Notes: generated by a model from the sequence alone, not told the origin. 18,277 bases of DNA from an uncultured Alphaproteobacteria bacterium (GCA_946481105.1 CAMLMM010000037.1:1-18277), one strand, 5' to 3'. Positions 1 through 9,321 are shown, numbered from the stretch's first letter. Translations and numbers: made by a program.

Positions 1-186
1 AAAGGCATTCATGTGGATTACCGCGTCGTACCAAACGCCAACCATTTCTTTAATGATCAGGTTGACGTGATGATTGAGCATGTGCACGATTATCTGAACA
101 GCCGCCAGGTGGGTAAGCTCGTGGGCCTGCAAGGCCTGTTGCCTGCTCCGGCGAAAGCTGCGACTGCCAAGAAAAAAGCCGCTTAA
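1..186 (+). CDS. Alpha/beta hydrolase, C-terminal fragment (COG2945-like)
   Basis: The window opens inside this gene. The first base is in frame and the reading frame runs 61 codons to TAA. The visible segment has a DYRVVPNANHFF stretch, where the His is in the position of the catalytic-triad histidine of alpha/beta hydrolases. It is followed by an amphipathic helix (VDVMIEHVHDYLNSR) and a low-complexity Ala/Lys tail. That arrangement resembles the predicted hydrolases of COG2945 common in Alphaproteobacteria. The substrate is unknown, and the nucleophile Ser and Asp lie upstream of the window. The gene ends one base before the stop of the opposing bcp gene, and its stop codon sits in the loop of a shared terminator hairpin. 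The family assignment is moderate because only the tail is visible. Confidence 0.7.
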   Translation, partial: KGIHVDYRVVPNANHFFNDQVDVMIEHVHDYLNSRQVGKLVGLQGLLPAPAKAATAKKKAA

Positions 187-199
187 TCACGCGGCTTTT
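172..199. terminator. Bidirectional intrinsic terminator spanning two stop codons
   Basis: GCCGC (178-182) pairs with GCGGC (191-195). Six A residues lie on the left (172-177) and four T residues on the right (196-199). Read on either strand this gives a hairpin followed by a U-run, so it can end both the hydrolase transcript (plus) and the bcp transcript (minus). The 8-nt loop contains the TAA of one gene and the TGA complement of the other. Confidence 0.75.
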
Positions 200-654
200 A
201 CAACTTCTATTACCGCGTCAATATGGCCTGGCACTTTCACATTGCGCCAGGCCTGTTTTATTTTACCATCCGGACCGATGATGAATGTGGCGCGATCAAT
301 GCCCATATATTTGCGGCCATACATGGATTTCTGAATCCAGGTGCCGTACGCATCACAGATTTTTCCATCGGCATCGGACAAGAGCGGAAAATTCAAATTA
401 TATTTTGCCTTGAACTTCTGATGACTGGCCACACTATCTTTCGACACCCCCAGCACGGCGACATCCAGCTTGTTAAAAACCGACAAATTCTCGGTAAAGC
501 TACAGGCTTCCTTTGTGCAACCGGGTGTATCGTCCTTGGGGTAGAAATACAGCACCAGCGTCCTACCTTTATAATCGGATAAGGACACTTTCTGACCTTG
601 GTCGTCCTCGGCAGAAAAAGAAGGTGCTTTGTCATTGATATCAGGTCCGGGCAT
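187..654 (-). CDS. bcp: Thiol peroxidase of the Bcp/PrxQ family
   Basis: This is a peroxiredoxin that reduces hydrogen peroxide and organic hydroperoxides in the cytoplasm, normally with thioredoxin as the reductant. The protein has 155 residues, the usual length. The motif DDTPGCTKEACSF places the peroxidatic Cys at residue 46 and a resolving Cys at 51. This C-x4-C spacing is typical of the atypical two-Cys Bcp subgroup. The YFYPKD strand precedes the motif, and the conserved C-terminal RATFIIGPDGKI strand is also present. The start at 654 is chosen because the frame is open further upstream, but the protein homology begins at MPGPDINDKAPSF and an AGGAAAG ribosome site lies just before this ATG. 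The longer in-frame extension would run into the divergent promoter region. The gene is monocistronic, convergent with the hydrolase and divergent from the AsmA-like gene. Confidence 0.95.
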   Translation of the reverse strand: MPGPDINDKAPSFSAEDDQGQKVSLSDYKGRTLVLYFYPKDDTPGCTKEACSFTENLSVFNKLDVAVLGVSKDSVASHQKFKAKYNLNFPLLSDADGKICDAYGTWIQKSMYGRKYMGIDRATFIIGPDGKIKQAWRNVKVPGHIDAVIEVVKAA

Positions 655-681
655 TTTTCTTTCCTGTTTGAAAAACACAAA

Positions 682-710
682 AAATCTGGGGTTTTTTTCA
701 GGAGAGTCAA
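682..710 (-). promoter_or_regulatory. Candidate sigma-70 promoter for bcp
   Basis: Read on the minus strand, TTGACT (705-710) is followed after 17 bases by AGATTT (682-687). The -35 matches consensus at five of six positions but the -10 is weak. Transcription would start about 20 bases before the bcp ATG, leaving room for its Shine-Dalgarno sequence. Confidence 0.35.
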
Positions 711-751
711 GCCTTTCACCCGACTTCCTGCTAGACTGTAGCGTTAATATC

Positions 752-3700
752 ATGATTAGACACATTTTCCGTTTTTGTCACCGGACAACTTTCCTGACCC
801 TCGAAGTTCTCGGGGGTATCCTGCTGTTTATTGCCGTTGCCATCGGTGTCCTCCTGTGGAAGTTTTCACAAGGCCCCGTCAATATTACCTTCGCGGCCCA
901 GCATGTGCGGGATGTGCTTGTCGAAACCAACGCCACCACTGACCTGACCTTTGACAGTATTGTCGCCGAATGGCCTGATTTCGGCGGACCGATATCCATT
1001 GGCATGTCAGGCGTAAAAATGACTCAGAATGGGAAACCTGTTCTCAGAATTCCGCAGCTCGGCATCCGCCTGGCAAAACTTCCTTTACTGGTGGGGCTGA
1101 TTAAACCTGAAGCGGTGATTGTCACCGAGCCGCACCTGCGTCTGGTGAAACATAAAGACGGTAAAATTAATCTATTCCTGTCGAGCGACGAGAACGAAGA
1201 GCCCGACAATAAGTCTTTCTTGGATGGAACAGATATCAAGACATTGGGGGAAAGCTTTTTTAAGGGTGGCACTCTGCCTGACTATCCCGCTCTTCATCCC
1301 CTGTCCCAGATGGAAGCCTTCCTGATAAAAAAAGCGCATATCACACTGCATGATGAATCGAATGATAAAAGATGGGTGGTGCCGAACCTTGATTTCGGCC
1401 TGCTGCGCCAGGATAATTCGTTTATCTTCCATACGGATTACGCGGGAGAAAACGGAATTGCATCATCAGGCAAACTGGTACTGGAACGTGACAATTCCGA
1501 GGCTCCGACACGTTTATCCGGCGAATTGCAGAATATCAATATTGCAACCTGGGGCGCGTTCTTTCCTTCCCTGTCATTGACAGAGAACAGCCGCCTGATT
1601 GTGAACGGCGTTTTGAAAGGCAATCTTGATACGGATTGGGGCCTAAAAGATTTGAATGTTGATATAACATCGGGAAATGGGACACTGGGGATCAAGGGCT
1701 TATATGACGATCCTGTTCTTCTGGGCAATCTGGCCGCCCATCTGACCTATGACCGGGATACCGAAACTATTATCCTGAATGACACGCACGTATCCGTTAA
1801 TGACCGGGAAATCCACTTGTCAGGGGAACGAAAACTCTCTGATAAATCGGCTGTTTATCCCCTCACAGTCACCATTCCTGAACTGAGCTTTGACGAGTTG
1901 CATAAGTTCTGGCCCAGCGCCGCAAAAGACACGCTGCTCGCGAACTGGCTGACTCGCCGCCTGTCCAAAGGGATTGTCCGTAACCTGAAACTGACCTTGC
2001 CTTTTGATCTGAATAATCCCGATCTGGTTGAAGCGGCAAAAATCGACCTTGCCCTGGACTACGAGAACCTGACCGCCGATTATAACACCCCCATGATGCC
2101 CGTGACCGGTGCCAAGGGAACTGCAACCATGGCCAACGATACGCTGACCATCAACGTGGCCTCCGGTAAAATCGCTGACCTCACTGCAAAATCGGGCAAA
2201 ATTGAAATTACCCATCTGACACATCCCACCGAAATGGGAATCATTTCTATTGATGCCAACGTAGATGGTCCGCTGAAAACATTTCTGGAATATATAAGTC
2301 GCGAACCCATGTCGCTAGGAGATAAGATTGGCTTCGCGCCGGCTGATGTCAAAGGAAATGCGGATGCGCATGTTCTGGTTTCTCTGCCGGGCGCCAAAGA
2401 CGTAAAACTTGAAGAAGTCAAGGTTGTTGTCGACGCACAATTGACTGATATCCTGTTACCGAAGGCCGTCAAAGGCATGAATCTGACCGGCGGCCCGTTC
2501 AAACTGGGCGTTAAGGAAGGCCAGGTCACGTTGGACGGAAAAGGGCTTTTGAGTAGCACACCCATTGATGTGGCATATGCCGCCTATCTTAATTTAAGTG
2601 ATGCCCCCTATGTCAGTGCGATTACCGCCAAGCTGAAAGCAGGCGCCGACCTGCGTCATAAATTTGGCCTTGATATTGATCAGTTTATAATCGGGGACGC
2701 GCCGATTGCGGTAGAATACAAGGAACTGAAAGACCATGTTGAAAAAGTCAGTGTGACAGGTGACCTGACCCCGGTTATGTTCCAGATCAAGCCTATCGGC
2801 TACCAGAAGCCTGTTGGAAAAGCCGGAAAAATATCACTGCAGGCCGATATAAAAAATGGTGAAATTCAGACAGTCAGCAATCTGGATATCTCGGTACCAA
2901 AAGACGGATTCATGAAAGGCAATCTGCAATTTGGAAAAGTCGGGAAAGAGCGGGATGTTTCATCAGGTAAATTCTCACAGGTGACGCTCGGCGGCAGCAA
3001 TGATTTCGCCCTGGAACTTACTCAATCACAGCCGCGTGTATATAAAATCGCCATTACAGGTAAGGAATTTGATGCGCGGTCCTATGTAAGCCCTTCCAAG
3101 AGCTCCGTCACAGCAACGCCGGATAAAACCACAAGCCCCGATGTAAGCGCCACAATTGCCGTGGACCGCCTCCGCACCGGTAATGCCGATGACCAATATC
3201 TGCGTAACGCGCGTGTCGAGGTCAACAGTGATAAAAATGACCTGCTGACCAAACTGGTTATTACCGGCGCTTTGCCGCATGGTGATTTCTCAGTTAACCT
3301 GCAACCGGATAAAAACAGCCGCATGCAGCTGCGCATAACATCATCCAACGCCGGTGAAGCCCTGCGTGTCATGGATATTTATGATAACATGGTCGGCGGC
3401 AAGCTGGAATTAACCGGTGTGCAAACCCCCAAAGGCGGGCTGAATGATATTCAGGGAACAGCGCGCATTACTGATTTTGCCGTCGTGCGCGCGCCGGTTC
3501 TTGCAAAATTCATCAATCTGTTTTCATTATCGGGCCTTGGTGAATTACTCCAGAATAAAGGTATCGCGTTTGATAAACTCCGCTCTGATTTCATCTGGAC
3601 CAAATCGAACGAAGGCCGTCTTATCAGTTTACGCGATGGGCGCGCCAACGGACCATCGCTTGGCCTCACCTTTGGAGGAACGATCAACCAATCTGCTGGC

Positions 3701-3994
3701 AAAATGGATATCAGCGGCACCTTCGTTCCCATGTCGCAGATAAACGGGTTCTTTAACAAAATACCGATTATCGGGAACTTGCTGACTGGCGGTAAGAATG
3801 GCGGCATTATTGCCGCAACTTATGCCATGAAGGGCGATAGTGAAAACCCCAATGTCATGATTAATCCTTTGTCGGTTTTAACCCCAGGTTTTCTCCGTTC
3901 GATCCTTTTTGAAGGCGGAAATGGGTTACTGGACGATAAGGATAACGATCAGCCGGTTTCTGCAACCCCACCGGAACGCAAAAAATATAATTAA
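752..3994 (+). CDS. AsmA/YhdP-like inner-membrane-anchored protein (DUF3971, AsmA C-terminal)
   Basis: This is a 1080-residue protein with one N-terminal hydrophobic segment (about residues 15-37, LEVLGGILLFIAVAIGVLLW) and a long beta-rich remainder expected in the periplasm. The middle resembles DUF3971. The C-terminal third (about 760-1040) resembles the AsmA-like C-terminal domain, ending in the typical GIIAATYAMKG ... NPNVMINPLSVLTPGFLRSIL signature. Relatives such as E. coli YhdP, TamB and AsmA form bridge-like repeats implicated in phospholipid transport and outer-membrane homeostasis. The same role is inferred here, not shown. The start at 752 is preferred because it sits just before the membrane anchor. 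An upstream ATG at 629 would add 41 residues overlapping bcp. No clear Shine-Dalgarno precedes the ATG, so a short-leader or leaderless mRNA is possible. No strong terminator directly follows the gene. Confidence 0.85.
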   Translation: MIRHIFRFCHRTTFLTLEVLGGILLFIAVAIGVLLWKFSQGPVNITFAAQHVRDVLVETNATTDLTFDSIVAEWPDFGGPISIGMSGVKMTQNGKPVLRIPQLGIRLAKLPLLVGLIKPEAVIVTEPHLRLVKHKDGKINLFLSSDENEEPDNKSFLDGTDIKTLGESFFKGGTLPDYPALHPLSQMEAFLIKKAHITLHDESNDKRWVVPNLDFGLLRQDNSFIFHTDYAGENGIASSGKLVLERDNSEAPTRLSGELQNINIATWGAFFPSLSLTENSRLIVNGVLKGNLDTDWGLKDLNVDITSGNGTLGIKGLYDDPVLLGNLAAHLTYDRDTETIILNDTHVSVNDREIHLSGERKLSDKSAVYPLTVTIPELSFDELHKFWPSAAKDTLLANWLTRRLSKGIVRNLKLTLPFDLNNPDLVEAAKIDLALDYENLTADYNTPMMPVTGAKGTATMANDTLTINVASGKIADLTAKSGKIEITHLTHPTEMGIISIDANVDGPLKTFLEYISREPMSLGDKIGFAPADVKGNADAHVLVSLPGAKDVKLEEVKVVVDAQLTDILLPKAVKGMNLTGGPFKLGVKEGQVTLDGKGLLSSTPIDVAYAAYLNLSDAPYVSAITAKLKAGADLRHKFGLDIDQFIIGDAPIAVEYKELKDHVEKVSVTGDLTPVMFQIKPIGYQKPVGKAGKISLQADIKNGEIQTVSNLDISVPKDGFMKGNLQFGKVGKERDVSSGKFSQVTLGGSNDFALELTQSQPRVYKIAITGKEFDARSYVSPSKSSVTATPDKTTSPDVSATIAVDRLRTGNADDQYLRNARVEVNSDKNDLLTKLVITGALPHGDFSVNLQPDKNSRMQLRITSSNAGEALRVMDIYDNMVGGKLELTGVQTPKGGLNDIQGTARITDFAVVRAPVLAKFINLFSLSGLGELLQNKGIAFDKLRSDFIWTKSNEGRLISLRDGRANGPSLGLTFGGTINQSAGKMDISGTFVPMSQINGFFNKIPIIGNLLTGGKNGGIIAATYAMKGDSENPNVMINPLSVLTPGFLRSILFEGGNGLLDDKDNDQPVSATPPERKKYN

Positions 3995-4043
3995 TCTCCT
4001 TATGCACTTTTGTGGTTTTCTGCGGCCTCCAAAGGGCCTCCTA

Positions 4044-4089
4044 TGCAAAAAATCTGTTTTATTGCAATTGATATGCAATTATTGCATAT
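4044..4089. promoter_or_regulatory. Cluster of TTGCA/TGCAA half-sites (operator-like)
   Basis: TGCAA occurs at 4044-4048 and 4074-4078, and TTGCA at 4062-4066 and 4082-4086. The last pair forms a perfect interrupted palindrome, ATATGCAA-TTA-TTGCATAT (4071-4089). The alternating, closely spaced half-sites look like binding sites of a dimeric regulator. They could also simply be a hairpin at the 3' end of the preceding transcript. No regulator can be named. Confidence 0.35.
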
Positions 4090-4144
4090 CTGGATTACAA
4101 AAATAATGCTGGTACGCAATATGGGTCAGATGTATAACCCCCCG

Positions 4145-4225
4145 CAGAACCTTCTGGTTCTTTTACATCCCTTGGATGTAAAACCTCCCTGTTCAACTCG
4201 CCGGGCATAAAGCCCGGTTTTTTTT
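4145..4225 (+). ncRNA. Candidate small RNA of about 80 nt with three stem-loops
   Basis: Three hairpins follow one another. The first is GAACC-TTCT-GGTTC (4147-4160). The second is a 10-bp perfect stem, TTTTACATCC-CTT-GGATGTAAAA (4161-4183). The third is a terminator, CCGGGC-ATAAA-GCCCGG plus eight T (4201-4225). A TATAAC box at 4133-4138 would place the start near 4145, immediately before the first hairpin; the -35 is weak. Between hairpins two and three is an unpaired CCTCCC (4184-4189), complementary to a Shine-Dalgarno core. CCUCC-type motifs are known in several alphaproteobacterial trans-acting sRNAs. I do not recognise this as a named family. The alternative is a structured 3' UTR of the AsmA-like gene or a leader of the patatin gene, though the terminator argues against the latter. 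Confidence 0.4.
4201..4225 (+). terminator. Intrinsic terminator
   Basis: A six-base-pair GC-rich stem CCGGGC/GCCCGG encloses the loop ATAAA and is followed directly by eight T residues (4218-4225). It ends whatever is transcribed from the upstream gap, the candidate small RNA and/or the AsmA-like gene, before the patatin pair. Confidence 0.85.
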
Positions 4226-4284
4226 GCCTAAATTTTGGGTTAGGATAACAGGAACGCTCTATTCTCCCTTCCCACCTGGTTTTT

Positions 4285-5520
4285 ATGCCTCAAGCCATTC
4301 AGACATCTACCTCATCCAAACGCCCGATTATCGCCCTGTTTAATTACGGAGGCGGCATGCGGGGGCTTATTCCCGCCCATTTCATGCAGCGCATCGAAGA
4401 AGTCACCGGGCTTTATATGTCCGATATGGTCGATATTTTCATGGGACCGTCCACCGGATCAATTCTCAATGCTGCGTTGAATATTCCCAGCCCGCATGAC
4501 CCGACACAGCCGAAATACAGGGCCCGGCACATGGTCCGCTTTTACGAACGCGAAGGCACGCATATTTTTCCCCGTGATTCATTCCGCGCCTTCCGCAGTA
4601 TGATTCACGACTTTAATAACCGCACGCTGCAAATTGACCGTCTGGGAAATCTGTTGAAACACGGTCATTACGAACACGCGAGCCTGGGGCGTTCCCTGCG
4701 GGCGCTCTATGGCCGCCATAAACTGGCCGATTCAATCCGCAGCCTGATCATTCCCGTCTATAATATTGGTGGACATCTTCCTGCCGCAAACCCTGAACAA
4801 GCCAAGCATTTCCCTGATCTGGGCGGCAGTGCCGTCTGGCTGAAAAAACTTGATGACAAACATCTGGTGCGGCTGCCGACTACGCCGGATGTCGATATGT
4901 TTGACGCCGTGCTGGCCAGTACCGCCGCGCCAACTTATTTCCCCTGTCATAAATTTCCAGTACGTCTGCGCCCTGAATCCGAACAGCTTCATATTACAGG
5001 CATAGATGGCAGCGTATTTGATAACCCGTGCATCAGTTACATGGGTGCGTTGCGTCCCCACTTGCCGCCTGACCGTGACTTGATCATGATCGTGTTGGGC
5101 ACCGGTTATTCCAACCGTGCGATTGAGAAAGAAGAATGGAACAGATACGGGGCCCTGGGTGTCGTGGACCCCAGCAACGACATGCCGCTGATCAATATTT
5201 TCTTCTCAGCATCAGAAACCGCGCTAGTCGATTCCTTTGAACTGGAAATGAAAAACAAATTATTCATTTTCAACAAATCCCTGGTCTCCGGCCCCTACAT
5301 GGCCGATTACCCGAGCAGCGATATCGATGATGCCACGCCGGAAAACCTGCGCCGCCTGAAAAACTTTTTTGAGATGACATTGGCTGAGAATCGCAAAATT
5401 TTCGATGAAATGTGCGATCTGCTGGTGGCCAATTACGAAGCACGATTGCAGGAAAATGCCCCGCCTGATGGCCCGCCATCCTTAAAAACGCGTTTACGGA
5501 AGAAAATTCTGGGAAAATAA
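4285..5520 (+). CDS. Patatin-like phospholipase
   Basis: This 411-residue protein has the full set of patatin motifs. The oxyanion-hole loop GGGMRG is at residues 22-27. The nucleophile elbow GPSTG has Ser56. The strand ASTAAPTYFP is at about 211-220. The catalytic Asp is in the DGS motif (Asp241). Patatins use a Ser-Asp dyad to hydrolyse acyl esters of phospholipids or other lipids. There is no signal peptide or obvious membrane segment, so a cytoplasmic location is likely. The substrate cannot be told from sequence. The C-terminal ~150 residues, ending in a basic tail, are not recognised. The ATG is the first in the frame and sits just before the first beta strand; the ribosome site is weak (CTGG). 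A second patatin-like gene begins 46 bases downstream on the same strand, suggesting co-transcription. Confidence 0.9.
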   Translation: MPQAIQTSTSSKRPIIALFNYGGGMRGLIPAHFMQRIEEVTGLYMSDMVDIFMGPSTGSILNAALNIPSPHDPTQPKYRARHMVRFYEREGTHIFPRDSFRAFRSMIHDFNNRTLQIDRLGNLLKHGHYEHASLGRSLRALYGRHKLADSIRSLIIPVYNIGGHLPAANPEQAKHFPDLGGSAVWLKKLDDKHLVRLPTTPDVDMFDAVLASTAAPTYFPCHKFPVRLRPESEQLHITGIDGSVFDNPCISYMGALRPHLPPDRDLIMIVLGTGYSNRAIEKEEWNRYGALGVVDPSNDMPLINIFFSASETALVDSFELEMKNKLFIFNKSLVSGPYMADYPSSDIDDATPENLRRLKNFFEMTLAENRKIFDEMCDLLVANYEARLQENAPPDGPPSLKTRLRKKILGK

Positions 5521-5566
5521 CTTATTTCACTTGAATAATTAGGGGGTTTTATAGAAAGTAACTATT

Positions 5567-6907
5567 ATGCAATCCATCGGCCCCTCACATGTAAAAGCTT
5601 TTGATTATACTGTGGCGCAATTTCCGCCGGGCGGGCAACGCGGTTTTGCAACGGCCCTCTTGCTTGAACATTTTGAAACCGCCACCGGTATCGCCACATT
5701 TCGTCTTTTCCCAAATGTTGTAACAGCATCGATTGGTATGCCAATTGCCGCGGCCACCTATCTGCCGCATCCTGAAAATCCCAACGCGCCTTTGATGAAG
5801 GCGCGTCAGCTGGTTGAGATATTTCCGGCGATTACATCTCTCCTGCCGCGCAGCCCTGCCTATATTGGTCGCAACCGCAACGACCGCGAACCGCTGGCCC
5901 AAGCCCTTATGACTTTTATCGGTGAAGCAAAACTGAGCGATTTAATGGGTAATATTTCTTTCTCTGCTCATCAAATCGGTGCCTTGTCAAAGTCGTACAG
6001 GCTTTATTCCAAAATGACCGATCCCCAAACAGGAGAGGTGATTTTTCATGGTGACCCAGACACAAAACTGATTGATATTATTCTCGGCGGTACAGCCCTG
6101 CCTGCCATATATAAATCTCATGATGGCCTGATTGATCTGGCCTTCTCCGAAGTTCCTGCCAAAGCTATTATCGACCTCAAAAAGCTGCATCATGGTCAAG
6201 GAATGTTTGTACGCGTCGGGAATTTTCGCACTGTAAAAGATAATGCCAACAAACATTTAGTTGACGGCAGTTATATTATGCAAGCTGCGAATGCATCTGT
6301 TACCGGAGCTGTCTCTGATCAGGCCTATTCCCAGACTCTGGAATTCGTGCAATCCTTGTTTGGCCGAGATTTCGTCTATAACCTGGAAAATGAAATTCCT
6401 GCAGGCGCGCCCAATCCGCCATCTACCCTCGCGAATATGACGACCCCGGAGCAATTCGCCCGGGTCCGGTCCGCAACACAGCAGTATATTGAATCGAACA
6501 AGGCAATTTTAGCAGAACTGACCGACCGGCTTGGTGAAAATGCCATTAAGCGCCAGCAACTATCGGCTGATACGGCTTTTGGCCTGCGTGAATATCCTCT
6601 GCCCGAACTACCCTCAACTCAGACCACCAAAATCCGGGATGAAGATACACAGGCCTATAAAGCGGGTTACGCTGCGGGCCGCCTGACGCAGCGTTTCGGC
6701 GAGGTAGCCCCCGGCCTCATGCTTCAGGCTGCCACGCACGGGTTGCGCACGTTGCGCGAGGCCGCCTATTTTGCTTTGCATGGCCTGACAAAATACGACA
6801 CGTTTGGACAGGCAAGGGAAAGGGTTCTGAACGCCCTTCTTCCTGACATTCATCCACAGGACCGCTCAAAAACTACTTCCGTCCCTGATGGGCCGAAGCA
6901 CGAATAA
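5567..6907 (+). CDS. Diverged patatin-like protein (paralogue of the upstream gene)
   Basis: This 446-residue protein aligns by eye with the preceding patatin along its N-terminal ~260 residues. PPGGQRG (20-26) matches NYGGGMRG, and LLLEHFETATGI matches the following helix. VVTASIGMP, with Ser55, matches FMGPSTGSI. GGTALPAIY matches ASTAAPTYF, and VDGS, with Asp233, matches IDGS. The Ser and Asp and their spacing are kept (178 residues apart versus 185 upstream). The first Gly of the GxSxG elbow is Thr, and the glycine-rich loop is reduced. It may be an active lipase with altered geometry or a regulatory partner of the first patatin; sequence alone cannot decide. The C-terminal region (about 330-446) is unlike the neighbour. 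The ATG at 5567 has only a weak purine stretch upstream. Confidence 0.8.
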   Translation: MQSIGPSHVKAFDYTVAQFPPGGQRGFATALLLEHFETATGIATFRLFPNVVTASIGMPIAAATYLPHPENPNAPLMKARQLVEIFPAITSLLPRSPAYIGRNRNDREPLAQALMTFIGEAKLSDLMGNISFSAHQIGALSKSYRLYSKMTDPQTGEVIFHGDPDTKLIDIILGGTALPAIYKSHDGLIDLAFSEVPAKAIIDLKKLHHGQGMFVRVGNFRTVKDNANKHLVDGSYIMQAANASVTGAVSDQAYSQTLEFVQSLFGRDFVYNLENEIPAGAPNPPSTLANMTTPEQFARVRSATQQYIESNKAILAELTDRLGENAIKRQQLSADTAFGLREYPLPELPSTQTTKIRDEDTQAYKAGYAAGRLTQRFGEVAPGLMLQAATHGLRTLREAAYFALHGLTKYDTFGQARERVLNALLPDIHPQDRSKTTSVPDGPKHE

Positions 6908-6916
6908 CCCAGCAAC

Positions 6917-6942
6917 AAAAAAAACGCGGGGCACTGCCCGCG
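6917..6942 (-). terminator. Intrinsic terminator of the aspartate aminotransferase unit
   Basis: On the minus strand CGCGGG (6942-6937) pairs with CCCGCG (6930-6925) around a six-base loop and is followed by eight T (complement of A 6917-6924). It lies 25 bases past the aminotransferase stop codon, between convergent genes. The plus-strand version lacks a good T-run. Confidence 0.85.
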
Positions 6943-6966
6943 TTCTTCAATCTTGATATATGCTTA

Positions 6967-8208
<1,242 letters not shown>

Positions 8209-8265
8209 TTACACGGAGGGGCAAATTAGGAAAAAAGCGTCCAAAGCGCAAGAAATTAAAGCGGA

Positions 8266-9321
8266 TTACACCGCGTCGTCCCCAATCAGGGGGGCAGTCT
8301 TGGCCAAGTCGATGGGGTTATTCACGCCAAAATCGACTTTGTGCGCTGCAAACCAGTCTTTTAACGGGGCCAGAACCGGGTGGGACAGATCACGCAGCAT
8401 ATGTTCCCGCAGGGTTGGCATTAACGCCAACAGACGGGTTTTATTATCGCGGATCGCCAAACGAATGGCCTGTCCGATAACACGGCTATGAAACTGGCAG
8501 GCGAGAACAGGATACCACGCCAGAAAGGATTCCCGTTCCTCGCCATGAAGCTCCAGCGCGAACCGCGCAATGCAGTCATCTTTTATTTTTTCAGGTACAA
8601 TGCGCCGCGCATCGTCGAGTAAATTAACAAGATCATAAGGTGCCGGGCCCATATGCGCCCCTTGAAAATCGACAAGACCGGTTTGCTGAATGCCGTTACG
8701 TTCCGGTAACCACATCAGGTTCCCCGGATGATAATCGGAATGCAGGAAACGGCGGCGCACCGGCGGCAGCCCTTTTTCAAGCAACGCCATAGTCCGTAAA
8801 AAATCTTCAGCCAGACCGGGTTCATTTTTCCGCCCTAACACGGCTGGCATGTACCAGTCCACAACACGGCGGCGCGAGGGATGAATATATCCCTTGTAAT
8901 AATCCGGCAGGTCGAACGGGATAAATTCTGTTTTCTTGTAAATATGCACGAGCGTTTTTGTCGCCAGCATATACAGGTCGGCTTCCTGTTCCGGGTGATT
9001 TTGCATCAGATTACTGAACATATCATTGCCGAAATCTTCGACCAGCAACAGGCCATGTGGCAAATCCTGCGCATAAACCTGCGGGGCGGATATTTCAATG
9101 GAACGGAGGAATTTGCTGATGGCGATATAATCGCGCAATTTATGTCCCGGCGTTGCACGCGGATCGTCGTCCGGAACAGCGTGCATCAAAATAGCTGACC
9201 GTCCTCCCCGCTGAACACGAAATATCTTGCGCTGGGACCAATCTTCGCCAACAGGCGTTTCGGTTGCCCCGCTCCAGCCCGCTTCCTTCAGAAACTCGAT
9301 ACGTTGACCCACCGACAACAT
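8266..9321 (-). CDS. AmgK-like sugar kinase / aminoglycoside phosphotransferase-fold protein (COG3178)
   Basis: This 351-residue protein has the aminoglycoside-phosphotransferase kinase fold. The catalytic loop HSDYHPGNLMW carries the base Asp196, and the metal-binding segment LVDFQGAHMGPAPYDL carries Asp218. Motif style and length fit COG3178. The characterised member AmgK phosphorylates N-acetylmuramic acid and N-acetylglucosamine at the anomeric position for peptidoglycan recycling. In many Gram-negatives amgK lies between tsaE and the nucleotidyltransferase gene murU; neither is adjacent here, so the assignment stays at family level. The ATG at 9321 lies nine bases after the stop of the upstream 138-residue gene, and no strong ribosome site is visible, which suggests translational coupling. 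Aspartate aminotransferase follows on the same strand. Confidence 0.75.
   Translation of the reverse strand: MLSVGQRIEFLKEAGWSGATETPVGEDWSQRKIFRVQRGGRSAILMHAVPDDDPRATPGHKLRDYIAISKFLRSIEISAPQVYAQDLPHGLLLVEDFGNDMFSNLMQNHPEQEADLYMLATKTLVHIYKKTEFIPFDLPDYYKGYIHPSRRRVVDWYMPAVLGRKNEPGLAEDFLRTMALLEKGLPPVRRRFLHSDYHPGNLMWLPERNGIQQTGLVDFQGAHMGPAPYDLVNLLDDARRIVPEKIKDDCIARFALELHGEERESFLAWYPVLACQFHSRVIGQAIRLAIRDNKTRLLALMPTLREHMLRDLSHPVLAPLKDWFAAHKVDFGVNNPIDLAKTAPLIGDDAV

Larger units (their letters stand above)
3995..4284. other. Gene-poor intergenic region with hairpins and repeated half-sites
   Basis: I find no credible protein gene in these 290 bases. The short frames here have no family resemblance and no suitable ribosome site. 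The region holds a cluster of TTGCA/TGCAA half-sites (4044-4089), a TATAAC box (4133-4138), two perfect hairpins (4147-4160 and 4161-4183) and an intrinsic terminator (4201-4225). It probably includes the promoter of the following patatin gene, which I could not place with confidence. Confidence 0.7.

Noticed and set aside
228..252. A TGGCAC ... TTGC sequence resembling a sigma-54 promoter inside bcp.
   Set aside because: The spacing between the two boxes is seven bases rather than five, and it lies inside a coding region with no suitable gene to drive.
4010..4210. Open frame of 66 codons in the gap before the patatin genes.
   Set aside because: It runs through the hairpins and into the terminator, has no ribosome site and no recognisable protein features.
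4285..6907. The patatins as effectors of a CBASS-like anti-phage system.
   Set aside because: No cyclic-nucleotide synthase, HORMA/TRIP13, E1/E2 or other defence gene is nearby, and the surroundings are housekeeping genes.
8236..8274. Weak hairpins between the kinase-like gene and the aminotransferase gene considered as a terminator.
   Set aside because: The stems are only three to four pairs, and the better T-run is not directly attached to a stable stem.
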